Both the position numbers and the translations under genes were made by a program. Shown here in pieces: positions 1 to 7,739 of a stretch of 29,779 nt of DNA. The notes beneath the pieces are model-generated. The model worked only from the letters and a program-made list of their open reading frames with translations, was not told the origin of the DNA and did not search any database. The stretch is taken from NCBI GenBank assembly GCA_964465145.1, contig CAYXJR010000056.1:1-29779 (forward strand). The letters run 5' to 3'. This DNA is from JAUVKA01 sp964465145. Lineage in GTDB: Bacteria > Bacteroidota > Bacteroidia > Bacteroidales > UBA12481. Numbering within the stretch: position 1 is the stretch's first letter; the number at the start of each line of letters is the position of its first letter.

Positions 1-732
1 ATTAATAAAAATATTACTATTCAATACTGGGATCAAAATGGAGATAGAGAATCACTGCCTTATGTCAGGTATATAAATACTGTTACTGGTGATACTACTG
101 TGTATCTGGATAAAGAAGTTGAATTTGATATTGACACAATTGATCTGAAAGAATTACGAACCATTGACTGCATGGATTGTCATAACCGTCCATCTCACAA
201 TTTTAATACTCCGCAAAATTTTGTTGATTTCAGCCTTACTGACGGAAGCATTCCAAAATCCCTTCCCGGAATCAAAGCTATTGCTATGACAATTCTTGCA
301 ACTGACTATGATACTGGGGAACAGGCTGACTCTGCAATAACCGCTGGTTTAAATGGGTATTACCTCGATAATTTCCCGGAGCTTGCCCAAAGCCAGAAAC
401 TTCTGATTGAACAAGCTATCGCCGGATTAAAAGATGCGTATTCAAAGAATATTTTTCCCGAGATGAAAGCCGGCTGGAATGTTTATCCCGATCAAATCGG
501 TCATATGGAGTATAATGGTTGTTTCCGCTGCCATAACGACCGCCATACATCGGAAACGGGTAAACTTATATCAAAAGACTGCAACCTCTGTCACAATATC
601 ATGATGCAAGGGCCTGAAGGAGAAGAGGAGGCCTCTCCATTTAATGAATCACTGGAGTTCAGGCATCCTATTGATATTGATGGTGCCGAGAAAGAGATGC
701 TTTGTTCAGATTGTCATTCGGATCTATACTAA
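1..732 (+). CDS. Multiheme cytochrome c, C-terminal part (5' end outside window)
   Basis: The reading frame is open from base 1, so the gene starts upstream; the internal GTG at 100 is not a credible start. The visible 243 residues carry four CxxCH haem c sites: C57-MD-CH, C174-FR-CH, C194-NL-CH and C235-SD-CH. The block around CMDCHNRPSH and the later FPEMKAGWNVYP...IGH...GCFRCH pattern is typical of multihaem cytochromes annotated as NapC/NirT or cytochrome c3-like in Bacteroidota and metal- or sulfur-cycling bacteria. Haem attachment implies a periplasmic or membrane-facing location and a role in electron transfer. Further haem sites and any membrane anchor would lie in the missing N-terminal part. 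The substrate or redox partner cannot be told from this fragment. The stop codon runs into a 7-bp-period repeat. Confidence 0.85.
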   Translation: MNKNITIQYWDQNGDRESLPYVRYINTVTGDTTVYLDKEVEFDIDTIDLKELRTIDCMDCHNRPSHNFNTPQNFVDFSLTDGSIPKSLPGIKAIAMTILATDYDTGEQADSAITAGLNGYYLDNFPELAQSQKLLIEQAIAGLKDAYSKNIFPEMKAGWNVYPDQIGHMEYNGCFRCHNDRHTSETGKLISKDCNLCHNIMMQGPEGEEEASPFNESLEFRHPIDIDGAEKEMLCSDCHSDLY

Positions 733-796
733 GGCTTGAGAAGGCTTAAGGCTTGAGTATAAGTATGAGGTATAAGTAATAAGGATTTAAGACAGG
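731..796. repeat. Degenerate 7-bp-period intergenic array (AAGGCTT/GTATAAG type)
   Basis: From 741 the spacer can be read in successive 7-mers: AAGGCTT, AAGGCTT, GAGTATA, AGTATGA, GGTATAA, GTAATAA. One more AAGGCTT lies at 731-737 and overlaps the cytochrome stop codon. The units drift in sequence but keep the length of seven. Similar arrays with other unit sequences occur elsewhere in the window. Confidence 0.6.
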
Positions 797-828
797 TTGC
801 GGGTTCACCTGAATCACCTTTTTTTTCT

Positions 829-836
829 ATCTTTAG
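829..836 (+). promoter_or_regulatory. Putative Bacteroidota -7 box for the S46 peptidase
   Basis: TATCTTTA matches the Bacteroidota -7 consensus TAnnTTTG except for the last base, and lies 24 bp before the ATG at 861. No convincing -33 TTG element is seen at the usual distance. Confidence 0.4.
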
Positions 837-860
837 TCCTCAAATCAAAAAAAAAGAAAC

Positions 861-3011
861 ATGAAAAAACTTACCGCACTGTTCATTGGTATTGCGCTGG
901 TTTTCAATATGTCTGCCAGGGCTGATGAGGGTATGTGGCTATTGCCGCTACTTGAAAAATTGAACATTGGTACCATGACGGAAATGGGACTGGAGTTGAC
1001 AGCTGAAGACATTTACAGCGTCAACCATTCCAGTTTGAAGGACGCCATCGCCATTTTTGGAGGGGGTTGCACGAGTGAAATTGTTTCAGGACAAGGCCTG
1101 GTATTGACCAACCATCACTGTGGATATGGCACAATTCAGTCCCATTCTTCGGTTGAGCACGATTACCTGAAAGATGGTTTTTGGGCAGCAACCATGGATG
1201 ATGAGATCGCCTCTCCCGGCCTTTCAGTAACCTTTCTGGATTATATTACTGATGTTTCTGACCGGATCAACAACCTACTCAATGATGACATGGACGAGCA
1301 AGAAAGATCCAGAATTATCAGGGAGGAATCCGGGAAGATACAGGACGAAACAGAAACAGGCGATTTTCAGACAGCCAGGGTTCAAAATTTTTTCTCTGGA
1401 AATAAGTTCTATCTGTTGGTTTCTACACGCTATTCTGATGTTCGTTTTGTTGGCGCTCCACCGAGTTCAGTAGGAAAATTCGGTGCCGATACCGACAATT
1501 GGATGTGGCCTCGACACACTGGCGACTTCAGTGTTTTCCGCGTTTATATGTCACCAGACGGGAAACCGGCCAATTACTCTGCAGACAATGTACCATTAGA
1601 ACCCAAATACTACCTGCCAGTTTCAATGAAGGGTGTAAATGAAGGTGATTTTGCCATGATTCTTGGATATCCAGGAGGAACAACCCGCTTCATGACCTCA
1701 TATGAGATAGATCGCGAACTAACTCTAACTCATCCTAACCGAATCAAGATAAGGGGACTGCGACAGGAGCTTATGCTGGAGGATATGTTGTCCGACGAAA
1801 AAGTTCGGATCCAGTATTCATCAAAATATTCCGGTTCCACTAACTACTGGAAATTCTCCATCGGCCAGAGCAAAGGGCTGAAAGACCTTAATGTGAAAGC
1901 GAAGAAGGAAGCCCTTCAGGAGAAATTCACAAAATGGATTTCAATGGATCCTGCTAAACAAAAGAAATATGGTGAAGCTCTGAATTTGATTAAGACCTCA
2001 ACAGAATCCCGTGCCCCTTATGATCATGCATCACAGTATTACAGCGAATGCCTGACCCGTGGAAGCGAAATACTAGAATTTGCCAATAGAGTTTCAGGAT
2101 TATACCGTCTGTTGGATGGAGAAGGAGATCCGGAAGCTATAAAATCTATGGCAGAAAGAATGAAATCCGGAGCCGAAAGATTTTTTAAAAATTATAATGC
2201 CCCTACAGATCAGAAAATCACTGCAGCCATGATGGCCCTTTTTGCACAGGATGTACCTGCTGAATTTCATGCCGATATATTTGCCACCATCAATAAAAAA
2301 TTCAAGGGTGATTTTAAGAAGTTTGTTGATCAAATGTTCGCCACCTCAGTATTTGCCAGCCAGGATCGCTTTAATGCCTTCCTTGACAATCCAAGCCTAA
2401 AGGTTCTTAAAAAAGACCTGGTATACCAGGCAGCTGTGTCAATTTTCACCAAATCAGGTGAAATTCGTCGCGATTCAAGGCAATTCAGTACAGATCTGGC
2501 CAGAGGCCAAAGACTCTGGATCGGAGGAGTTTTGAAGATGGAAAAAGATAAAACATTTTATCCTGATGCCAACTCCACGATGCGCCTTACCTACGGTTCC
2601 GTAAAATCCTACAATCCGCAGGATGCAGTGCTTTATAACTACTACACTACACTTGACGGTGTAATGCAGAAGGAAGACCCAAACAACTGGGAATTTGTTG
2701 TGCCGCCAAAACTGAAAGAACTTTGGAAGGCCAAAGATTATGGAGATTATGGTGATGGTGACCAAATGAGGGTGTGCTTTATCACCAACAATGACATTAC
2801 TGGTGGAAATTCCGGATCAGGGGTAATCAACGGTCGTGGTGAATTGATTGGCCTGGCTTTCGACGGTAACTGGGAAGCTATGAGCGGGGATATAGCATTT
2901 GAGCCCGACCTGCAGCGTTGTATATCCGTAGACATACGCTATGTACTATGGATTATTGACAAATATGCCGGTGCCAAGCACCTGATAAATGAGATGACTT
3001 TGGTTTATTAA
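861..3011 (+). CDS. S46 family dipeptidyl peptidase, DPP7-type
   Basis: A 716-residue secreted serine exopeptidase that removes dipeptides from the N-terminus of oligopeptides, feeding the peptide-based nutrition common in Bacteroidota. A signal peptide is visible (residues 1-21, cleavage after SARA). The trypsin-like catalytic triad is present: His86 in TNHHC, Asp222 in RHTGDFSVFRVY and Ser651 in TGGNSGSG. Length matches the S46 family (about 700-720). Specificity follows one position: DPP11 (Asp/Glu P1) has Arg in FDRxWE, whereas this protein has Gly669 in FDGNWEAMSGD, as in DPP7, which prefers hydrophobic P1 residues. The gene stands alone between a 7-bp-period array and a strong terminator, so it is probably monocistronic. 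Confidence 0.95.
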   Translation: MKKLTALFIGIALVFNMSARADEGMWLLPLLEKLNIGTMTEMGLELTAEDIYSVNHSSLKDAIAIFGGGCTSEIVSGQGLVLTNHHCGYGTIQSHSSVEHDYLKDGFWAATMDDEIASPGLSVTFLDYITDVSDRINNLLNDDMDEQERSRIIREESGKIQDETETGDFQTARVQNFFSGNKFYLLVSTRYSDVRFVGAPPSSVGKFGADTDNWMWPRHTGDFSVFRVYMSPDGKPANYSADNVPLEPKYYLPVSMKGVNEGDFAMILGYPGGTTRFMTSYEIDRELTLTHPNRIKIRGLRQELMLEDMLSDEKVRIQYSSKYSGSTNYWKFSIGQSKGLKDLNVKAKKEALQEKFTKWISMDPAKQKKYGEALNLIKTSTESRAPYDHASQYYSECLTRGSEILEFANRVSGLYRLLDGEGDPEAIKSMAERMKSGAERFFKNYNAPTDQKITAAMMALFAQDVPAEFHADIFATINKKFKGDFKKFVDQMFATSVFASQDRFNAFLDNPSLKVLKKDLVYQAAVSIFTKSGEIRRDSRQFSTDLARGQRLWIGGVLKMEKDKTFYPDANSTMRLTYGSVKSYNPQDAVLYNYYTTLDGVMQKEDPNNWEFVVPPKLKELWKAKDYGDYGDGDQMRVCFITNNDITGGNSGSGVINGRGELIGLAFDGNWEAMSGDIAFEPDLQRCISVDIRYVLWIIDKYAGAKHLINEMTLVY

Positions 3012-3019
3012 GGTATCTG

Positions 3020-3058
3020 GACCTGTCGGGTTTGGAGAAACCTGACAGGTCTGTTTTC
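3020..3058 (+). terminator. Intrinsic terminator after the S46 peptidase
   Basis: A 14-bp stem (3020-3033 pairing with 3038-3051, one G-U wobble) closes a GGAG loop and is followed by TGTTTT. It starts 9 bp after the stop codon. Confidence 0.85.
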
Positions 3059-3059
3059 C

Positions 3060-3336
3060 CTATCTGTTCATGTGCACTATTGATGCATAACCATTTTCCT
3101 GGTTAATCCAGCAACCTGAATTCCCTGCCTTTATCATCCTGAGAACCATAGACTTATAATCTTTTAACTCTTCAAGAATTGCCATAATACCACAACACAA
3201 CTCCTTACACATCTGATCGGCCTGGAGTTTGTCGACACGCCATTCCTGCGTGAGATCTAACGATTCCCCAGGAGCCATAGCAGGGATCTCCAGCAAATAA
3301 GAAAGGCAATAATGTTACCCATATAAATTCTTTCAT
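3060..3336 (-). pseudogene. Possible small secreted protein split by a frameshift
   Basis: On the minus strand an ATG at 3336 opens a good signal-peptide-like start (MKEFIWVTLLPFLFA), but that frame loses protein-like character after about 15 codons. The adjacent frame then continues from about 3296 to a stop at 3060, encoding a plausible soluble stretch (LDLTQEWRVDKLQADQ..., helix-like, three cysteines, ending VHMNR). A single-base shift near 3290 would join the two into a secreted protein of about 90 residues. No family is recognised. It could also be chance open frame in a spacer. Confidence 0.3.
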
Positions 3337-3408
3337 AACAGTACAGTATTAATGTTCTAAAAAGTTATTACAAATTTTTGTTATTGCCCATAGACGATGA
3401 TTTTTTCT

Positions 3409-3416
3409 ATCTTTGC
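3409..3416 (+). promoter_or_regulatory. Bacteroidota -7 promoter box for marC-rnhA
   Basis: TATCTTTG is an exact match to TAnnTTTG, 36 bp before the marC ATG. A TATTG about 22 bp upstream (3382-3386) is a possible -33 element. Confidence 0.65.
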
Positions 3417-3452
3417 ACACAAATTAGTAAAACCTATTAAGCACTGTAAATC

Positions 3453-4031
3453 ATGCGGTTAAACTTCCTGGAGATCATTTCTGTTTTCATGGTGATGTTC
3501 GCGGTGATTGATATTTTTGGCTCAATACCCATTATTTTGAGCATTAAGAACAAGGGTGGGGTTATTAAAGCAGGACAAGCCAGTATTGTTGCTTTTCTTG
3601 TATTAATGACCTTTTTGTTTCTTGGGGAACAAATCCTGAATCTTTTCGGGGTAGATATTTCCTCCTTTGCAATAGCCGGTTCGTTCATTATACTTTTTCT
3701 TGCTTTAGAAATGGTGTTAGGGGTTGAGTTGTTTAAGACAGAGACCTCTGCCTCCGCCTCTGCCTCAATTGTGCCTATTGCCTTTCCCCTGGTAGCTGGT
3801 GCTGGCTCAATAACCACTCTTATATCTCTACGGGCTGAATATGATTACATCAACATTATCATCGCGATAATCCTGAATATGTTTGTAGTTTATCTGGTCC
3901 TGCGCCTTACTCATTGGTTTGAAAAACTCCTGGGAGAAGGTGGGATTATCATCCTAAAAAAGGTCTTTGGGATTATATTGCTGGCTATTGCTATCAAGCT
4001 TTTTGTTTCTAACACCGGAATCAAAATATAA
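3453..4031 (+). CDS. MarC family integral membrane protein
   Basis: A 192-residue, very hydrophobic inner-membrane protein with about six membrane segments. The family hallmark is at residues 105-121 (SIVPIAFPLVAGAGSIT), equivalent to the PLAIPLIAGPGAIT segment of E. coli MarC/YchE/YhgN. Length fits the family (about 190-220). The MarC family was once linked to antibiotic resistance, but no transport substrate is established. The stop codon overlaps the ATG of rnhA by one base (TAATG), which suggests translational coupling, and a canonical Bacteroidota promoter lies just upstream. Confidence 0.9.
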   Translation: MRLNFLEIISVFMVMFAVIDIFGSIPIILSIKNKGGVIKAGQASIVAFLVLMTFLFLGEQILNLFGVDISSFAIAGSFIILFLALEMVLGVELFKTETSASASASIVPIAFPLVAGAGSITTLISLRAEYDYINIIIAIILNMFVVYLVLRLTHWFEKLLGEGGIIILKKVFGIILLAIAIKLFVSNTGIKI

Positions 4032-4519
4032 TGAAAAATCCCCGGATAATCATCTACACAGATGGAGCTGCCAAGGGAAATCCGGGACCAGGGGGTTATG
4101 GCGTGGTTCTAAAACATAAAGAAAAAAGAAAGGAATTATCCCGGGGCTTTAGGCTCACAACCAATAACCGGATGGAACTTCTGGCCGTAATTGTTGCTCT
4201 GGAGACTCTTAAAATCGAAAAGTCCCAGGTGACCATTTATACTGATTCAAAATATGTATCCGATGCTGTGCAAAAAGGCTGGGTATTTCAATGGGAAGCA
4301 AAAAATTTCAAAAAGAAAAAAAACCCGGATCTATGGAAACGCTTCCTTATTATCTACCCCAGGCACCAGGTCAAGTTTGTCTGGGTTAAAGGACATGCCA
4401 ATATTCCGGAAAATGAACGCTGTGATGAGTTAGCAGTATCGGCTTCGGAAAGCAATAATCTCCTGGTAGATGAAGTTTATGAGTCAGAAATGAATGAGGA
4501 TCAGGGAAATCTTTTTTAA
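4031..4519 (+). CDS. rnhA: Ribonuclease HI
   Basis: A 162-residue enzyme that cuts the RNA strand of RNA-DNA hybrids, removing R-loops and replication primers in the cytoplasm. All four acidic active-site residues are visible: Asp11 in YTDGA, Glu49 in NRMELLA, Asp72 in YTDSKYV and Asp132 in ENERCDELA, plus the catalytic-loop His122 in VKGHA. The glycine-rich GNPGPGGYG after the first Asp and length near 155 are standard. A lysine-rich stretch (residues 91-97) corresponds to the basic substrate-binding region. The start is fixed by the 1-bp overlap with marC. The short acidic tail (ESEMNEDQGNLF) is a minor extension. Confidence 0.96.
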   Translation: MKNPRIIIYTDGAAKGNPGPGGYGVVLKHKEKRKELSRGFRLTTNNRMELLAVIVALETLKIEKSQVTIYTDSKYVSDAVQKGWVFQWEAKNFKKKKNPDLWKRFLIIYPRHQVKFVWVKGHANIPENERCDELAVSASESNNLLVDEVYESEMNEDQGNLF

Positions 4520-4565
4520 TTTGTAGGTTAATAATGACTGTTGACAAAAATGTGATGATCCCTCC

Positions 4566-4613
4566 CCCTGGCCAGGGAGCCTGTCCCGGACTTGATCCGG
4601 GAGGATACAGGGG
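4566..4613. repeat. Palindromic intergenic element
   Basis: The rnhA-DUF2723 spacer holds a perfect 12-bp palindrome CCCTGGCCAGGG (4566-4577), then a hairpin with stem CCCGGA/TCCGGG around loop CTTGA (4585-4601). Outer arms CCTGT (4580-4584) and ACAGG (4607-4611) could extend the stem across a bulge. GGATACAGGGG is then repeated directly from 4603. There is no T-run, so it is not a standard intrinsic terminator. Confidence 0.6.
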
Positions 4614-4629
4614 GGATACAGGGGGGGTA

Positions 4630-4650
4630 CGAATAACGAATAACGAATAT
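4630..4650 (+). repeat. CGAATAA heptamer array running into a start codon
   Basis: Three tandem units (CGAATAA, CGAATAA, CGAATAT) occupy 4630-4650; the third overlaps the ATG at 4649. The leader and any ribosome-binding region of the next gene are therefore made of repeat. Confidence 0.75.
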
Positions 4651-7600
4651 GGACTTTAAGAAAGTAAATAATATTACAGGCTGGGTAGTTTTTGCCATTG
4701 CATCCCTGGTTTATCTGGTAACGATTGAGCCCACCACCAGTTTTTGGGACTGCGGTGAATTTATAGCCACCGCTAAAAACATGGAAATAGGGCATCCACC
4801 CGGTGCGCCATTATTCATGATCCTGGGACAATTCTTTTCCCTTTTTGCATTTGGGAATGCGGAGAAAATCCCTGTCACCATGAATGTGATCTCAGCTCTG
4901 GCATCCGGTTTTACTATCCTGTTCCTTTTCTGGTCAATTACTCACCTGGCACGTAAGGTATTCACCCGCGGCGAAGAATTAAGCAAGGGTAATCTTTATG
5001 CGGTTATTGGTGCAGGTTTAGTAGGGGCCTTAAGTTATACATTCACGGATTCTTTCTGGTTTTCGGCTGTTGAAGCCGAGGTTTATGCCCTGTCCTCCCT
5101 TTTCACGGCTGCTGTATTCTGGGCGATTCTTAAATGGGAAGAGGTGCCTGATCAAACTGACGCCAACCGATGGCTCTTACTGATAGCCCTCCTGATGGGA
5201 TTATCGGTTGGCGTGCATATTCTTAACCTGCTGGCTATCCCGGCTATCGTCCTGGTATATTATTTTAAGAATTATACATATTCCGTAAAGGGAGTAATCA
5301 AGGCCTTACTTGTTTCTTTTGTTATCCTGGCTATTCTCCTATATGGCGTAATACAACTTACACTTAAGCTTGCCCTGGGATTTGAATTATTCTTCATCAA
5401 TGTTGTTGGTCTGCCTTACAACATGGGTGTATTCATTTTCATTCTGGTCCTGATTGCAGCACTTGTATCTGGCCTTTATTTAACCTACAAAGGAAACAAG
5501 CCGATCTGGAATACAATTCTTCTTGGGGTAACCATGGTCATGATTGGATATTCATCGATCGTAGTAATTCCCATAAGGTCAGCGGCAAATCCTCCTCTTG
5601 ACGAGAACAACCCTGAAAATATTGGATCTCTCTTATCTTACGTCAACAGGGAAGTATATGGTCAGCGCCCACTTTTAATGGGAGAATATTACAACGCGCC
5701 GCTTGATCCGGCGGGCGGATATAAAGAAGGCAAAAACGTATATTATCAGAAGGATGGCAAGTATGTGGTCGGGGATACGCGTACCAAATATATTTACGAC
5801 AAACGATTCACCACATTCTTCCCAAGGATGTACAACAATATGGATCAGAATTACATCCAGGCTTATCAGGAATGGGGTAAGGTTAAAGGGACACCCATCC
5901 AGGTAACTAATATTAATACCGGTCAAACTGAGGTTAGGAATAAGCCCACCTTCACTGAAAACATGAGGTTTTTCTTTAGCTATCAGCTGGGGCATATGTA
6001 TTTCCGATATTTCATGTGGAATTTTGCCGGTCGTCAGAATGATGTTCAAGGCCGCGGCGACCTGCAAAACGGAAACTGGATAACAGGTATCCCATTCATT
6101 GATGCCGCGAGGTTAGGCCCTCAGGATAATATCCCCGACAGCATTAAGACCAATAAAGGGCGTAATAAATATTTTGCCCTGCCACTGATCCTTGGCCTTT
6201 TAGGTGCTTTCTTCTATTACCGCAGGGAGAAGAAAGGGTTTTGGGTTGTTACCATGTTATTTGTTATGACCGGGGCTGCCATCATTGTATATCTCAATGA
6301 GGTGCCTGTTACACCGAGGGAAAGGGATTATGTATATGTTGGGTCTTTTTATGCTTTTGCCATTTTTATTGGGATTGGTGTTTTATATCTATATGAGTTA
6401 CTCCAGAAATGGCTGTCCGGCCCGATCAGTGCGGTGATTGCCACCCTTGTGGCCCTGCTGCTGGTGCCAGTAATACTGGCCACAGAGAACTGGGATGATC
6501 ATGACCGCTCGGGGCGCTACGCAGCCCATGATTTTGCCTACAACTACCTGGTAGGCCTCGATGAAAATTCGGTGGTTTTTACCAATGGCGATAACGACAC
6601 TTTTCCTTTATGGTATATCCAGGAAGTTGAAGGCCACAGGACGGATGTACGTGTAGGCTGCATGCCCTTTATGCCTCAGGACTGGTATATCACTCAGATG
6701 AAAAGCACCTATTATGAATCCCAGGCTCTTCCAATTTCTATGGAATATGAGACCTATCGCCAGGGTAATAGAGGCTTGATCCCGATCCTTCAAAAAGAAA
6801 AGATAACCGGACCACAGCCACTGAAACAGATTGTAGCCTTTGCGGCCAGTGATAATCCTGCAACCATTGTGGGTTCATCCACAGGAAGCCAGTTTAACTT
6901 TATTCCCACCGACAATTTCATACTACCGGTTGATTCAGCAACAGTGGTTAATAACGGAACTGTTAAACCTGAGTTAGCCGGTCAAATCGTATCCCCGATT
7001 ATCTGGAAAATGGGCAAGGAACAGATTTACAAAGATGAACTTGTCATTCTCGACTTTTTGGCCCATAATAACTGGAAGCGGCCGATATATTATACCACAC
7101 CCGGGCAGAGCGGATCCGTGAAGCTCGACGAATATCTTGAGCTCACAGGCCTTACTTATCGCCTGGTTCCTATTAAAGGCCCGCGTCAAACCTCAGGACA
7201 GGGCCGTGTCAACACAGAGGAGGCCTATGACAACCTGATGAACAAATTCAGGTATACCAATTTCGGGAATAAAGATGTTTATTTTGATGAAACATGCCGG
7301 AGGATGATGACCAATCTGAAAAATAATTTCAATCGTGTGGCTCTTGCCCTGGCGGAAGAAAATCAACCTGAGAAAACACGGGAGGTTTTGACAAAAATGG
7401 AAGAAATTTTACCCGTTTCCATTTTGGGAAATACCTATCTGGATCTGGCCACGGCTGAAGCCTGGTATAAGATTGGAGATAAAGAAAAAGGCAAATCAAA
7501 GCTTGAAGGATCATTTATCTATATACAGGACCTGATGGACTATTATTTCTCTCTGCCCGATAAATACCTTACTTCAGTGGGCACATCCATTCAGAATAAC

Positions 7601-7729
7601 CTGTATGAATTGCGGGAGCAGATGAGAATAGCAAAAGATTATGGTGAACAGGAATTGAACACAGCTATTGAAGAGAAATTTAATTCCTACTATTCTAATT
7701 TTCTGAGTCGAATGGGACAGGGCCAATAA
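4649..7729 (+). CDS. DUF2723 family membrane protein (GT-C glycosyltransferase fold, TMEM260-like)
   Basis: A 1026-residue polytopic membrane protein. The N-terminus (TIEPTTSFWDCGEFIATA, GHPPGAPLF) is the diagnostic start of DUF2723 (PF11028); homologues start at the same methionine. Asp34 and Glu37 in the first periplasmic loop sit where GT-C enzymes keep catalytic acids. Numerous hydrophobic helices run to about residue 600. The C-terminal part holds TNGDNDTFPLWY (645-656), characteristic of the Bacteroidota branch, and a helical TPR-like tail. The eukaryotic relative TMEM260 is a protein O-mannosyltransferase, so transfer of a lipid-linked sugar to exported protein is likely, though donor and acceptor are unknown. 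A lipoprotein gene follows after 10 bp and is probably cotranscribed. Confidence 0.9.
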   Translation: MDFKKVNNITGWVVFAIASLVYLVTIEPTTSFWDCGEFIATAKNMEIGHPPGAPLFMILGQFFSLFAFGNAEKIPVTMNVISALASGFTILFLFWSITHLARKVFTRGEELSKGNLYAVIGAGLVGALSYTFTDSFWFSAVEAEVYALSSLFTAAVFWAILKWEEVPDQTDANRWLLLIALLMGLSVGVHILNLLAIPAIVLVYYFKNYTYSVKGVIKALLVSFVILAILLYGVIQLTLKLALGFELFFINVVGLPYNMGVFIFILVLIAALVSGLYLTYKGNKPIWNTILLGVTMVMIGYSSIVVIPIRSAANPPLDENNPENIGSLLSYVNREVYGQRPLLMGEYYNAPLDPAGGYKEGKNVYYQKDGKYVVGDTRTKYIYDKRFTTFFPRMYNNMDQNYIQAYQEWGKVKGTPIQVTNINTGQTEVRNKPTFTENMRFFFSYQLGHMYFRYFMWNFAGRQNDVQGRGDLQNGNWITGIPFIDAARLGPQDNIPDSIKTNKGRNKYFALPLILGLLGAFFYYRREKKGFWVVTMLFVMTGAAIIVYLNEVPVTPRERDYVYVGSFYAFAIFIGIGVLYLYELLQKWLSGPISAVIATLVALLLVPVILATENWDDHDRSGRYAAHDFAYNYLVGLDENSVVFTNGDNDTFPLWYIQEVEGHRTDVRVGCMPFMPQDWYITQMKSTYYESQALPISMEYETYRQGNRGLIPILQKEKITGPQPLKQIVAFAASDNPATIVGSSTGSQFNFIPTDNFILPVDSATVVNNGTVKPELAGQIVSPIIWKMGKEQIYKDELVILDFLAHNNWKRPIYYTTPGQSGSVKLDEYLELTGLTYRLVPIKGPRQTSGQGRVNTEEAYDNLMNKFRYTNFGNKDVYFDETCRRMMTNLKNNFNRVALALAEENQPEKTREVLTKMEEILPVSILGNTYLDLATAEAWYKIGDKEKGKSKLEGSFIYIQDLMDYYFSLPDKYLTSVGTSIQNNLYELREQMRIAKDYGEQELNTAIEEKFNSYYSNFLSRMGQGQ

Positions 7730-7739
7730 GATCTACCTT

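Noticed and set aside
3437..3817. 126-codon minus-strand open frame opposite marC
   Set aside because: Its low-complexity Ala/Ile/Thr composition is the mirror of marC's hydrophobic codons.
4585..4601. Intrinsic terminator after rnhA
   Set aside because: The hairpin is not followed by a T-run and sits more than 60 bp past the stop codon.
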